DNA of 62,006 nucleotides from Alphaproteobacteria bacterium (lineage in GTDB: Bacteria; Pseudomonadota; Alphaproteobacteria; Rhodobacterales; Rhodobacteraceae). The stretch spans positions 1-62,006 of the forward strand of contig JAUIIR010000017.1 of the NCBI GenBank assembly GCA_030431485.1, written 5' to 3'. The first letter of the stretch is position 1. The number at the start of each line of letters is the position of its first letter. Both the position numbers and the translations under genes were made by a program. Positions 36,708 through 45,017 of this stretch are shown here, in pieces. A model generated the notes under the pieces. That model searched no databases and had not been told where the DNA came from. It worked only from the letters and a program-made list of their open reading frames with translations.

Positions 36708-37031
36708 ATGCTCACGTGCATCATCCGCTACGAAATCGACCCGACCAAGAAAGCCCAGTTCGAAACCTACGCCCGCAACTGGGGTCAGGCGATCCCCCGC
36801 TGCGGCGCTGACCTGATCGGCTACTTCGCCCCACACGAAGGCTCCAGCACTCTGGGCTATGGCATCTACAACATTGAAAACCTTGCGAAATACGAAACCT
36901 ACCGAGCCTGCCTTGCCGCTGATCCACTGGGGCAGGAAAACTACGCCTTCGCCCAATCCGAAAGGTTCCTCTTGCGCGAAGATCGCACCTTTCTGAAACT
37001 CTGCTCGACGCCACATGGGGATACAAAATGA
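36708..37031 (+). CDS. NIPSNAP family protein
   Basis: A 107-residue ferredoxin-like alpha/beta protein of the NIPSNAP group: MLTCIIRYEIDPTKKAQFETYA, then RCGADLIGYFAPHEGSS and the C-terminal SERFLLREDRTFLKL. ATG 36708 has a good AGAAAGGG site. NIPSNAP proteins in bacteria have no settled function. Its stop overlaps the next gene's ATG by four bases, so the two are made together and probably controlled by the divergent ArsR. Confidence 0.88.
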   Translation: MLTCIIRYEIDPTKKAQFETYARNWGQAIPRCGADLIGYFAPHEGSSTLGYGIYNIENLAKYETYRACLAADPLGQENYAFAQSERFLLREDRTFLKLCSTPHGDTK

Positions 37032-37372
37032 TCGCTATCATCTTCGAAGTCATGCCGGCAGACGGCCAAAAAGACGCCTATCTCGACATCGCCGCCACCA
37101 TGCGCCCGATGGTCGAACAGGTCGAGGGCTTCATCTCGGTCGAACGCTTCCAGAGCCTGACCAACCCCGACAAGCTGCTCTCGATCAGCTTTTTCGAAGA
37201 TGAAGACGCCGTCCACCGCTGGCGCAAGCTGGCTGCGCACCGTAACGCGCAATCCAAGGGCCGCAACGGCATCTTCTCGGACTACCGCCTCCGCGTCTGC
37301 CACGTCATGCGCGACTACGGCATGTTTGACCGGGATCAGGCGCCGGAGGACAGCGTAAAGGCGCACGGCTGA
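37028..37372 (+). CDS. Antibiotic biosynthesis monooxygenase (ABM) family protein
   Basis: A 114-residue ABM-fold protein: MIAIIFEVMPADGQKDAYLD, VEGFISVERFQSL and a hydrophobic ISFFEDEDAVHRWRKL, the usual alpha/beta barrel elements. Members range from cofactor-free monooxygenases to haem-degrading enzymes; the C-terminal half here gives no clear haem-site signature. Coupled to the NIPSNAP gene by ATGA. Both share the ferredoxin-like dimer fold, so they might pair or act on one substrate. Confidence 0.85.
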   Translation: MIAIIFEVMPADGQKDAYLDIAATMRPMVEQVEGFISVERFQSLTNPDKLLSISFFEDEDAVHRWRKLAAHRNAQSKGRNGIFSDYRLRVCHVMRDYGMFDRDQAPEDSVKAHG

Positions 37373-37375
37373 CAG

Positions 37376-37397
37376 CTTCTTCTTTTTGCAAATATGC
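37376..37397 (+). repeat. Intergenic 22-nt motif, copy 3
   Basis: CTTCTTCTTTTT, GC, AAATATGC, starting three bases after the ABM gene TGA on the same strand. In this copy the right half also forms a small dyad (TTTGCA AATA TGCAAA). Confidence 0.7.
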
Positions 37398-37481
37398 AAA
37401 CACAACTTTGCAAACCGCGCCGCAAACAGCAAACGCATCACCGTCCCAAAGACGCGCGGCCGCAGGCCGCAACAAATAGGA

Positions 37482-37503
37482 ATGGGCGCCCGAAGGCGCC
37501 CAT
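37482..37503 (-). terminator. Hairpin terminator after the aminotransferase
   Basis: Perfect nine-base stem ATGGGCGCC / GGCGCCCAT with a CGAA loop, 21 bp after the aminotransferase stop. The minus-strand continuation is TTCCTATTTGTTG. A second smaller hairpin (GCGGCC GCA GGCCGC, 37456-37470) follows. They separate it from the convergent ABM gene. Confidence 0.75.
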
Positions 37504-37524
37504 GCAAGCTGGTTGACCGGTCCG

Positions 37525-38709
37525 TCAGATCCCCACGTCAATGATTGCCTGGGCTAGAACCGGCACAGAGTCCTTGTTCAAACCCGCGATGTTCAGACGG
37601 GAATCCCCCACAAGATAAATCGCGTGTTCTGCGCGGAGTTTCTCCACTTGCTCGGGCGTCGCGCCAAGCCGCGAGAACATGCCCCGATGCTGCGCAATGA
37701 ACCCGAACCGATCGGAGCCGGACAGGCGCTGCAGCTCGGCGGCCAGTTGTTCGCGCAGGCCAAGCATGCCGTTCCGCATCTCTTCCAATTCCGCAGCCCA
37801 TTCTGCGCGCAGCGCATCGTCGGTCAGAACCATTGTCACCAAACGCGCGCCGTGGTCCGGCGGGAAGGAATAGTTTTGACGGTTCAGGTAGGCCAAGGTG
37901 CCTTGGTTCAGCTTATGCGCCGACGGATCGGCCGCCACCGCCATCAAAAGACCAGTGCGTTCCCGATAAATCCCAAAGTTCTTCGAACAGCTTGCTGCAA
38001 TGATGGTCTCGGGCACCGAAGAGGCGATCAGGCGGGTCGCCGTCGCGTCTCCCTCGAGCCCGTCGCCGAAACCCTGATAAGCAATGTCGACCATCGGCGT
38101 CGCGCCCGTCTTGATCAGCAGATCAACCAGCGCTTTCCATTCGGTCATGTTCAGATTGGCACCGGTCGGGTTGTGGCAGCAGCCATGCACCAGAATGATG
38201 TCGCCCGGTCCCGCCTTGGCGAGGTCCTCCATCATCCCGTTGAAGTCGACACCGCGCGAGTCCTCGTCGAAATAACGATAGGGCACCATATTCATGCCCA
38301 TGTGCTTGAGGATCGACAGGTGGTTTGGCCAGGTCGGATCACTGACGAACACCTTTGCATCGGGATTTGCCATGCGCACCATGTCAAAGCCCTGACGGAC
38401 GGCACCTGTGCCACCGGGCGTGGCGACAGCGGCTACATTGGCGCGCGGTACAGCATCACCCAGAACCATAGAAATCATTGCATCGGCGAAAGCCGGATCA
38501 CCCGCCAGACCGGTATAGGCCTTTGTCGTCTCGGCGCCCCAAAGCTGCTGCTCGGCGTTTTTGATCGCGCGCATGATCGGCGTGTTGCCGAACGCATCTT
38601 TGTAAACACCGACGCCCAGGTCGATTTTCCCATCGCGCGGATCGTCGCGATAGGTTTGCATCAGAGCAAGGATCTTGTCTGCGGGTTGTTCCTTGAGGGT
38701 CTCGAACAT
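37525..38709 (-). CDS. Aromatic/aspartate aminotransferase, class I (TyrB/AspC-like)
   Basis: PLP-dependent transaminase of 394 residues. It carries LGVGVYKDAFGNTPIM and TPGGTGAVRQGFDM, then HGCCHNPTGANLN, DIAYQGFGDGLE and the PLP lysine in SCSKNFGIYRERTG; a conserved arginine lies in GDSRLNIAGL. The sequence suits the Ib aromatic/aspartate branch (tyrB/aspC); the exact amino donor cannot be told. ATG 38709 overlaps the sulfurtransferase stop by one base (TGATG) and has GGAGAC before it. It may share a cysteine/methionine or mercaptopyruvate route with its neighbour: transaminated cysteine gives 3-mercaptopyruvate. Confidence 0.93.
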   Translation of the reverse strand: MFETLKEQPADKILALMQTYRDDPRDGKIDLGVGVYKDAFGNTPIMRAIKNAEQQLWGAETTKAYTGLAGDPAFADAMISMVLGDAVPRANVAAVATPGGTGAVRQGFDMVRMANPDAKVFVSDPTWPNHLSILKHMGMNMVPYRYFDEDSRGVDFNGMMEDLAKAGPGDIILVHGCCHNPTGANLNMTEWKALVDLLIKTGATPMVDIAYQGFGDGLEGDATATRLIASSVPETIIAASCSKNFGIYRERTGLLMAVAADPSAHKLNQGTLAYLNRQNYSFPPDHGARLVTMVLTDDALRAEWAAELEEMRNGMLGLREQLAAELQRLSGSDRFGFIAQHRGMFSRLGATPEQVEKLRAEHAIYLVGDSRLNIAGLNKDSVPVLAQAIIDVGI

Positions 38710-39566
38710 CAATTGTCTCCAGTGGCCACGGGTACCGTGGGGAACATCCCCCATTCGGACCACGAGCCGTCGTAAAGGGAATGGTCATCTTTGCCCATGC
38801 GTGCCATCGCAAGGGACAGGATCGCTGCTGTCACGCCAGAACCGCATGTGGTGATGGCCGGTTTCGAAAGATCGACGCCTGCTGCCTCGAATATCGCGCG
38901 GGTCTCTTCGGGCGTCTTCATCGTCTGATCGGCATTCAGCAAGCTCGCGTAATGCACGTTCTTTGATCCGGGGATGTGGCCGCCGCGCATGCCTGGGCGG
39001 GGTTCGGGCTCTTCACCGCGGAACCGGCCAAGCGAGCGCGCGTCGATGATTTCCTGATCGCGCAGCTTAGAAGCGGCGGACACCTGCGTCACATCTTTCA
39101 CCAAGTGAGCCTGACGCCGCACCGTCATGTGACGGTCGCGGATGATCGGCGGCATATCCTCAAGCTCGCGGCCCTCGGCCACCCATTTCGGGAGACCGCC
39201 ATCCAAAACCGCGATGTCGTTCTGGCCCATCAACTTGAAGAGCCACCAGACACGCGCGGCGGAAAACAGACCAGCCCCGTCATAGACGACAACCTGATGC
39301 CCGTCGCCCACGCCCATCGCCCGCATGCGGGACATGAACTTTTCGATCGGTGGCGCCATATGCGGCAAGTCTGAGCGGCTGTCGGAAATGTCGTCGATGT
39401 CGAAGAAACGCGCGCCGGGAATGTGGCCTGCAGCGTATTCTGCCTTGGCATCTCGACCGGCATCGGGAAGGTAGAAGGAGCCATCGAGGATGCGCAGGTC
39501 AGGGTCGCGCATGTGCGACGCAAGCCAGTCTGTCGAAACCAGAGTCTTAGGGTCGTCCTGTGCCAT
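38709..39566 (-). CDS. sseA: 3-mercaptopyruvate sulfurtransferase (rhodanese-like)
   Basis: Two rhodanese domains in 285 residues. The N-terminal one has DPDLRILDGSFYLPDAGRDA and HIPGARFFDIDDISD; the C-terminal one ends in the active-site loop CGSGVTAAILSLA, the CGSGVT form that marks mercaptopyruvate rather than thiosulfate sulfurtransferases. The protein moves sulfur from 3-mercaptopyruvate to acceptors. ATG 39566 is chosen; an in-frame GTG four codons upstream is possible. It is coupled to the downstream aminotransferase, which could supply mercaptopyruvate from cysteine. Confidence 0.93.
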   Translation of the reverse strand: MAQDDPKTLVSTDWLASHMRDPDLRILDGSFYLPDAGRDAKAEYAAGHIPGARFFDIDDISDSRSDLPHMAPPIEKFMSRMRAMGVGDGHQVVVYDGAGLFSAARVWWLFKLMGQNDIAVLDGGLPKWVAEGRELEDMPPIIRDRHMTVRRQAHLVKDVTQVSAASKLRDQEIIDARSLGRFRGEEPEPRPGMRGGHIPGSKNVHYASLLNADQTMKTPEETRAIFEAAGVDLSKPAITTCGSGVTAAILSLAMARMGKDDHSLYDGSWSEWGMFPTVPVATGDN

Positions 39567-39699
39567 GTCTGTCGCCACATCTGATTAGGATCAGTTCTGC
39601 ATAGAACCCGACGGTCCGACTCGCAAGCGATTGACCATGTAGCGCTGCACGATGCGTCCACCCGTCATGGGTTTCCGTCGAAGGAACGCCGCCGCGGCC

Positions 39700-40173
39700 T
39701 TAGCCTGCGGTTTTCAGCAGACGTTGCTTTTGACGCCCCCAGTCGCGCTTGGCTTCGCTTTCGCGCTTGTCGTGGTTCTTCTTACCTTTGGCGATGCCAA
39801 TCTTCATTTTGGCCATGCCCTTGTCGTTGAAGTAGAGCACCAAGGGAACCAGCGTCATGCCTTTGCGCTGCGTCTCGTTCCAGAGCTTTGACAATTCCTT
39901 GCGCGACACCAAAAGCTTGCGACGGCGTCGTTCCTCATGCGGAAACATGGCGCGATTGTAGGGTGCGATGTAGGAATTCACGAGCCACAGCTCACCATCT
40001 TCAACGGCCGCGTAGCATTCCGTGATGTTCGCACTGTTTTCGCGCAGCGATTTTACCTCGGACCCCTGTAGAACGATCCCGACCTCAAGATCATCCTCGA
40101 TGGCATAGTCGAACCGCGCGCGACGATTGTCCGCGATCACCTTGTAGTTCTTGTTTTCCTTTGCCTTGGCCAT
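39700..40173 (-). CDS. smpB: SsrA-binding protein
   Basis: Carries tmRNA to stalled ribosomes for trans-translation. The 157-residue product has [38 protein letters not shown], the [11 protein letters not shown] strand and the basic C-terminal tail ([17 protein letters not shown]) that reads the A site. ATG 40173 is preceded by GGAG ten bases away. The ssrA gene itself is not in this window. Confidence 0.97.
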   Translation of the reverse strand: MAKAKENKNYKVIADNRRARFDYAIEDDLEVGIVLQGSEVKSLRENSANITECYAAVEDGELWLVNSYIAPYNRAMFPHEERRRRKLLVSRKELSKLWNETQRKGMTLVPLVLYFNDKGMAKMKIGIAKGKKNHDKRESEAKRDWGRQKQRLLKTAG

Positions 40174-40256
40174 CGGTGCGGTCTCCTTCGCCCGCAAGAG
40201 CGGTAGATATAAGATGTCCTAATAAATTTGAAACCGCTTTCGCCGCGGATGATGTG

Positions 40257-40286
40257 AAAAGGGCGGACCAACAGGCCCGCCCTTTT
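40257..40286 (-). terminator. Terminator after the alanine symporter
   Basis: Ten-base stem AAAAGGGCGG / CCGCCCTTTT with a loop of ten bases, 23 bp past the symporter stop on the minus strand. The arm ends in TTTT, as for a Rho-independent terminator. It separates the symporter from the downstream smpB gene. Confidence 0.85.
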
Positions 40287-40309
40287 GCAATTCTTGTCCG
40301 GCAAACAGA

Positions 40310-41854
40310 TCAGGTGAACTTCTTGATCTCACCTGACTTGAGGCGGGACCAGTAGCTGTCGAGTTCGCGCTTCACGATGGGCATCAGGACATAGAGTCCA
40401 ATAATATTGACCACCGCCATCGCAAAGATCGCCGCATCCGAGAAGTCGATGACCGGGCCAAGGCTGGCCGCTGCGCCGATGATGACGAAAATGCAAAAGA
40501 TGATCTTGAAGGTCAGCTCTTTGCCCTGTCCCTCGCCAAAGAGATAAGTCCATGCCTTGAGCCCGTAGTAGGACCAGGAAATCATGGTGGAGAAGGCAAA
40601 GAGGATCACAGCCAGCGCAAGCACGTATTTGAACCCGCCGATGGAGGACGAGAATGCTGCCGAGGTCAGCGCCACACCGGATGTGTCACCGACGGTCTGG
40701 ATTGCGGTACCCGCTTCGTTCAGAAGGTAGTTGCCGGTGTTCGGATCCGAGATCAACTGACCGGTGATGATGATGACAAGCGCCGTCATGGTGCAGACCA
40801 CTACGGTGTCAATCAGCGGTTCCAGCAGAGAAACGAAGCCTTCGGTGATCGGCTCTTTTGTGCGCACCGCCGAGTGCGCAATCGCCGCCGAGCCAACGCC
40901 TGCCTCGTTCGAGAACGCCGCCCGTTTGAAGCCCTGGATCAGCGCACCAACAAAGCCGCCTGCAACACCCAGTCCGGTGAAGGCACCTGCGAAAATCTGG
41001 CCGAATGCCCAGCCGATTTTGTCATAGTTCATCAGAATGATGATCAAAGCGGTGCCGACATAGATCACACCCATGATCGGCACGACCTTTTCGGTGACCC
41101 GTGCGATGGATTTCAGGCCACCGACGATCACCGCAAAGACGATGCCTGCAAAGATCACACCGGTGATCCAGCCCGGATAGTCACCCAGCACGTTTGTCAG
41201 CTGCGCATGCGCCTGATTGGCCTGGAACATGTTTCCGCCGCCCAGCGCACCAAGAATACAGAAGATCGAGAACAGGATCGCAAGGATGCGCCCGCCACCG
41301 ACGCCGCGTTCGGCAAAGCCCTTGGTCAGGTAGTACATCGGACCCCCTGAGACCGTGACGTTGGCGTATTCGTTGCGATACTTCACACCCAGCGTACATT
41401 CGGTGAACTTGGATGCCATACCAAGCAAACCCGCAAGGATCATCCAGAAGGTCGCACCAGGTCCACCGATGCCTATGGCCACCGCAACACCAGCGATATT
41501 GCCGAGGCCGACCGTGCCCGACAGAGCGGTGGCGAGCGCCTGAAAGTGGCTGACCTCGCCCGCGTCATTCGGATCGGAGTAGTCGCCTTTGACCAGCGCA
41601 ATCGAATGGCCGAAGGCGCGGAACTGGATCACACCGAAATAGACAGTGAAGACCGTGGCTGCGACCACAAGCCAGCCGACGATCCACGGAAAGCTCGTTC
41701 CGGGGAAGTTGCTGAAGATCAGGCTGACGAACCAACCTGTGGAACTGGCGAAGATGCCGTTGATGGTTTCATCAATGGATTGAGCAGAGGCCGACACTGC
41801 AGCCAGAATGGAAAAACAGACGGCCAGAACCGTCGTTGGAACAAGACGTATCAT
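40310..41854 (-). CDS. Alanine/glycine:cation symporter (AGCS family)
   Basis: Sodium-coupled uptake of alanine or glycine across the inner membrane. The 514-residue protein has an N-terminal signal-like segment (LVPTTVLAVCFSILAAVSASA), some ten further membrane helices, and AGCS signatures: ALSGTVGLGNIAGVAVAIG, GGPMYYLTKG and AAFSNEAGVGSAAIAHSA. Full length. It follows the universal stress protein by 20 bp in the same direction, an unusual partner that may adjust transport under stress. Confidence 0.95.
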   Translation of the reverse strand: MIRLVPTTVLAVCFSILAAVSASAQSIDETINGIFASSTGWFVSLIFSNFPGTSFPWIVGWLVVAATVFTVYFGVIQFRAFGHSIALVKGDYSDPNDAGEVSHFQALATALSGTVGLGNIAGVAVAIGIGGPGATFWMILAGLLGMASKFTECTLGVKYRNEYANVTVSGGPMYYLTKGFAERGVGGGRILAILFSIFCILGALGGGNMFQANQAHAQLTNVLGDYPGWITGVIFAGIVFAVIVGGLKSIARVTEKVVPIMGVIYVGTALIIILMNYDKIGWAFGQIFAGAFTGLGVAGGFVGALIQGFKRAAFSNEAGVGSAAIAHSAVRTKEPITEGFVSLLEPLIDTVVVCTMTALVIIITGQLISDPNTGNYLLNEAGTAIQTVGDTSGVALTSAAFSSSIGGFKYVLALAVILFAFSTMISWSYYGLKAWTYLFGEGQGKELTFKIIFCIFVIIGAAASLGPVIDFSDAAIFAMAVVNIIGLYVLMPIVKRELDSYWSRLKSGEIKKFT

Positions 41855-41874
41855 CTATGAAATTCCCTGTGCGG

Positions 41875-42309
41875 TTATGGAACGATGGTGCAGGGCACCG
41901 GGGCGACCTGAACCAGAGACCCGGCAACCGAGCCGAAAACCCGGCTCGACAAACCGCCATCGCCATCACGGCCGATGACCATTTGTGTTGCGCCCTCTTT
42001 CTTGGCGACGTCGCAGAGCGTTTTGGCGACATGTCCGTATTTGATCTGGGTTTCGACCGGCACACCGGCTGCGGAGATTGTCGCTTTGAGCGGCTCCATG
42101 AGGGCCTTTTCGGCACGCTCTAACTCTTCCGTCCGGCGCGCGTGACGTTCTTCAATTTCTTCGGGTGTCAGAAAGGAATAGGGCGACCATTCCAGCACGT
42201 GAACGATCAGGATACTCCCGCCTTGGGCCGTGGCCCGCGACACGGCGAAGTCAAGCGCGCGCTTCGCAACATCGCTGCCGTCGTATCCAACGACAAATTT
42301 CTCAGACAT
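41875..42309 (-). CDS. Universal stress protein family
   Basis: A single UspA domain of 144 residues. It starts FVVGYDGSDVAKRALDFAV and ends with the ATP-binding stretch VIGRDGDGGLSSRVFGSVAG, giving the G-x2-G-x9-G(S) nucleotide motif, so it is an ATP-binding type. An insert rich in Glu/Arg (PEEIEERHARRTEELERAE) forms a helix. Upstream of and probably co-transcribed with the alanine symporter. Confidence 0.93.
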   Translation of the reverse strand: MSEKFVVGYDGSDVAKRALDFAVSRATAQGGSILIVHVLEWSPYSFLTPEEIEERHARRTEELERAEKALMEPLKATISAAGVPVETQIKYGHVAKTLCDVAKKEGATQMVIGRDGDGGLSSRVFGSVAGSLVQVAPVPCTIVP

Positions 42310-42615
42310 AATGTCCCCCTTTGGTTTGTTCCCGGTCTCTCCGCCGGTTCTGTGAATCTACCATTGCGAGAGCAGTCTGTTTGCCTCTTTTCCTGCCGAT
42401 CAGAGCGCAAATGCCGCAAATATCTTTCCGAAAATGACCTATCTGCGCAAATATATCCCCCACAGCAGACAATTTGAGCAACGCGCAACCTCAGATAGAA
42501 GCAGCCGTTTCATCGGTGTTCCGTGTGGTGCGCAATGCTGTCGCAGGATGCGGGAAACCTGCATCTGTGACCTATCTAATTTCCTGACAGAAATGGTTCC
42601 TTAAAGGTTGGTCAC
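42310..42615. other. 306-bp divergent control region of usp and cydAB
   Basis: Between the divergent usp and cydA starts. Three copies of an (G/C)CGCAAAT element occur at 42405-42412, 42414-42421 and 42445-42452, and a perfect direct repeat TGACCTATCT occurs at 42435-42444 and 42568-42577. A small imperfect hairpin (42547-42565) lies 50 bp before cydA. No FNR box (TTGAT-N4-ATCAA) was found on either strand. Oxygen-linked control of the oxidase and stress gene is plausible, but the regulator is not identified. Confidence 0.5.
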
Positions 42616-44001
42616 ATGGACACGCTTATCCTTTCCCGCATCCAGTTCGGTGCCAATATTTCGTTTCACATTCTTTTTCCGACGATCACGATCGCCCTGG
42701 GCTGGGTGCTCTTGTTCTTCAAACTGCGGTTTGCCGGCACAGGCGACCAGAAATGGGTCGAAGCCTACCGCTTCTGGGTCAAGGTGTTTGCCCTCAGCTT
42801 TGCCATGGGGGTGGTGTCCGGCATCACTATGTCGTTCCAGTTCGGCACTAATTGGCCGGGCTTTATGGAAAGCGTCGGCAATATCGCAGGCCCGCTTCTG
42901 GCCTATGAGGTCATGACCGCATTCTTCCTTGAGGCGGTATTCCTTGGCATTATGCTTTTTGGCATGTCCAAGGTGCCAAGCTGGCTGCACACGCTGTCCA
43001 CGTTTCTTGTTGCCTTCGGAACGACGATGTCAGCTTTCTGGATTCTCGTCCTGAACAGCTGGATGCACACACCTGCAGGGTTCGAAATGCGCGACGGCGT
43101 GGCCTTCGCGACCGATTGGTGGGCAATTATCTTCAACCCGTCGATGCCCTATCGTCTGGTGCACATGCTACTTGCTTCCGGCCTGACCGTTGCCTTTCTG
43201 CTGGCCGGTCTGAGCGCCTTCCGATGGCTGATCGGGGACCGGTCGGAAGGGGTACGTGCGACGCTGAAAACCGGCATGACAATCGGTGCGGTTTTGATCC
43301 CGTTGCAAATCCTCGCGGGCGACTTTCACGGCCTCAACACCCTGGAGCATCAGCCGCAGAAAGTGGCTGCGATGGAGGGCAACTGGGAAACCGGGCCGAA
43401 TGTGCCGCTGGTCCTGTTCGGCATTCCGAATGAGGAGACACGATCCACCGACTATGAAATCGCCATCCCGAATGGTGCGTCGCTGATCCTCAAGCACTCA
43501 CCCGATGGCGTGGTGCCAGGTCTGAATGACTTTGTGGCCGAGGACGGGACCGTGCAGCACCCGCCAGTGGCACCGGTGTTCTACAGCTTCCGCATTATGG
43601 TGGCGACAGGCGTGGCGATGCTGCTGCTAAGCTGGGTGAGCATATTCTTCATGGCGCGCAAGAAGCGCGGTGTTGAAAGCCTGCCGAAGCCATTCCTCTG
43701 GGCGATGGTGCCGATGGCGTTCTCCGGCTGGGTGGCAACTTTGGCTGGGTGGTACACCACCGAAATCGGACGGCAGCCTTGGCTGGTGCAGGGCGTGTTG
43801 ACCACAGAAGCTGCTGTGGCTGATGTGCCTGCACCGATGGTGGCGTCGACACTGATCGTCTACCTCGCCATATATGCAGCTCTGCTCGCCGCCTATATCG
43901 GTGTGCTCTTTTACCTCGCGCGCAACGCCGCCAAGGGGGAGCCGCTCGGCACGCGCATCCCAGCCGCTCCCGAAGCTCAAGTCACTGTTGCAGCGGAGTA
44001 A
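42616..44001 (+). CDS. cydA: Cytochrome bd-type quinol oxidase subunit I (CIO-like)
   Basis: Haem-bearing subunit of the bd oxidase, which reduces oxygen to water from quinol. The 461-residue protein starts MDTLILSRIQFGANISFHIL and has the haem-ligand and GRQPW regions (YTTEIGRQPWLVQGVLTTE), with about nine membrane helices. Its Q loop is short, so it resembles the cyanide-insensitive oxidase branch. cydB follows by three bases. Start ATG 42616 follows AAAGGTTGG. Confidence 0.95.
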   Translation: MDTLILSRIQFGANISFHILFPTITIALGWVLLFFKLRFAGTGDQKWVEAYRFWVKVFALSFAMGVVSGITMSFQFGTNWPGFMESVGNIAGPLLAYEVMTAFFLEAVFLGIMLFGMSKVPSWLHTLSTFLVAFGTTMSAFWILVLNSWMHTPAGFEMRDGVAFATDWWAIIFNPSMPYRLVHMLLASGLTVAFLLAGLSAFRWLIGDRSEGVRATLKTGMTIGAVLIPLQILAGDFHGLNTLEHQPQKVAAMEGNWETGPNVPLVLFGIPNEETRSTDYEIAIPNGASLILKHSPDGVVPGLNDFVAEDGTVQHPPVAPVFYSFRIMVATGVAMLLLSWVSIFFMARKKRGVESLPKPFLWAMVPMAFSGWVATLAGWYTTEIGRQPWLVQGVLTTEAAVADVPAPMVASTLIVYLAIYAALLAAYIGVLFYLARNAAKGEPLGTRIPAAPEAQVTVAAE

Positions 44002-44004
44002 GCC

Positions 44005-45015
44005 ATGTATCTTTTTGGAGATCCTACAACCTGGCTTCCCTTGGCCTTTGCAACCCTCTTAGGGCTGTCCATCCTGATCTACGTTGTTCTGGATGGATTT
44101 GATCTGGGCGTCGGGGTGCTATTCCCATTCGCCGAGCACGATGAAAAGGATCGCATGGTCGCTTCGATCGGCCCGTTCTGGGATGCCAACGAAACATGGC
44201 TGGTTCTGGCAATCGGTATCCTGCTCGTGGCCTTCCCGTCGGCTCACGGAACCATCCTGACCGCATTATACCTGCCAGTTGCAGTGATGCTGGTCGGGCT
44301 GATCCTGCGCGGTGTGTCGTTTGAGTTCCGCGTCAAAGCGCCGATCCGGCACAAAGGTGCATGGGATGCCGCGTTCTATGTCGGGTCAATGATGACCTCG
44401 CTCAGTCAGGGCTACATGCTGGGCATGTATATCATGGGTCTTGAAGTTACGGCATTCACCCTTGCCTTTTCGGCCGTCACAGCGGTGTTTCTCACCGTTG
44501 CCTACAGCTTCATTGGCGCAACGTGGCTGATCCTGAAGACCGAGGGTGCGCTCCAACACAAGGCGGTGCAATGGTCGAAAGGCGGTATCTGGGGCGTGGT
44601 ATTGGGTCTTGGCGCAATCTCGGTCGCCTCCCCCTTTGTCAGCCCGCGCATCTTCGACAAATGGTTCTCAATGCCTGAATTCTTCCTGCTGCTGCCACTG
44701 CCTCTTATGTCGGGTGCATTGATCGTCCTACTTTGGCTGGCCCTGCGCCGCTTGCCCACCAAAGATGACAGCTTCGCATGGTTTCCCTTCGCAGCAACCA
44801 TCGTTCTTTTCGTGCTGGGCTTCTTCGGGATGGCCTATTCCTTCTACCCGTTCATCGTGCCCGACCAGTTGACGATCTACGAAGCCGCCAGCGCGCCGGA
44901 AAGCCTCTTCATCATCCTGATCGGCACACTTTTCGTGCTGCCGATGATCCTCGGGTATACGGCGCTGTCCTATACCGTGTTCCGAGGCAAGGCGACGGCA
45001 CTGAGCTACGACTGA
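44005..45015 (+). CDS. cydB: Cytochrome bd-type quinol oxidase subunit II
   Basis: Membrane subunit of 336 residues that completes the bd oxidase. It begins MYLFGDPTTWLPLAFATLLG and has IYVVLDGFDLGVGVLFPF, ANETWLVLAIGILLVAFP and about eight helices, the usual CydB layout. The gene ends two bases before the convergent phosphatase stop. No cydX-like small frame was recognised after it, and no cydCD is present. Confidence 0.95.
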   Translation: MYLFGDPTTWLPLAFATLLGLSILIYVVLDGFDLGVGVLFPFAEHDEKDRMVASIGPFWDANETWLVLAIGILLVAFPSAHGTILTALYLPVAVMLVGLILRGVSFEFRVKAPIRHKGAWDAAFYVGSMMTSLSQGYMLGMYIMGLEVTAFTLAFSAVTAVFLTVAYSFIGATWLILKTEGALQHKAVQWSKGGIWGVVLGLGAISVASPFVSPRIFDKWFSMPEFFLLLPLPLMSGALIVLLWLALRRLPTKDDSFAWFPFAATIVLFVLGFFGMAYSFYPFIVPDQLTIYEAASAPESLFIILIGTLFVLPMILGYTALSYTVFRGKATALSYD

Positions 45016-45017
45016 GC

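Noticed and set aside
42310..42615. FNR/Anr box for cydAB
   Set aside because: No TTGAT-N4-ATCAA-like site was found on either strand.
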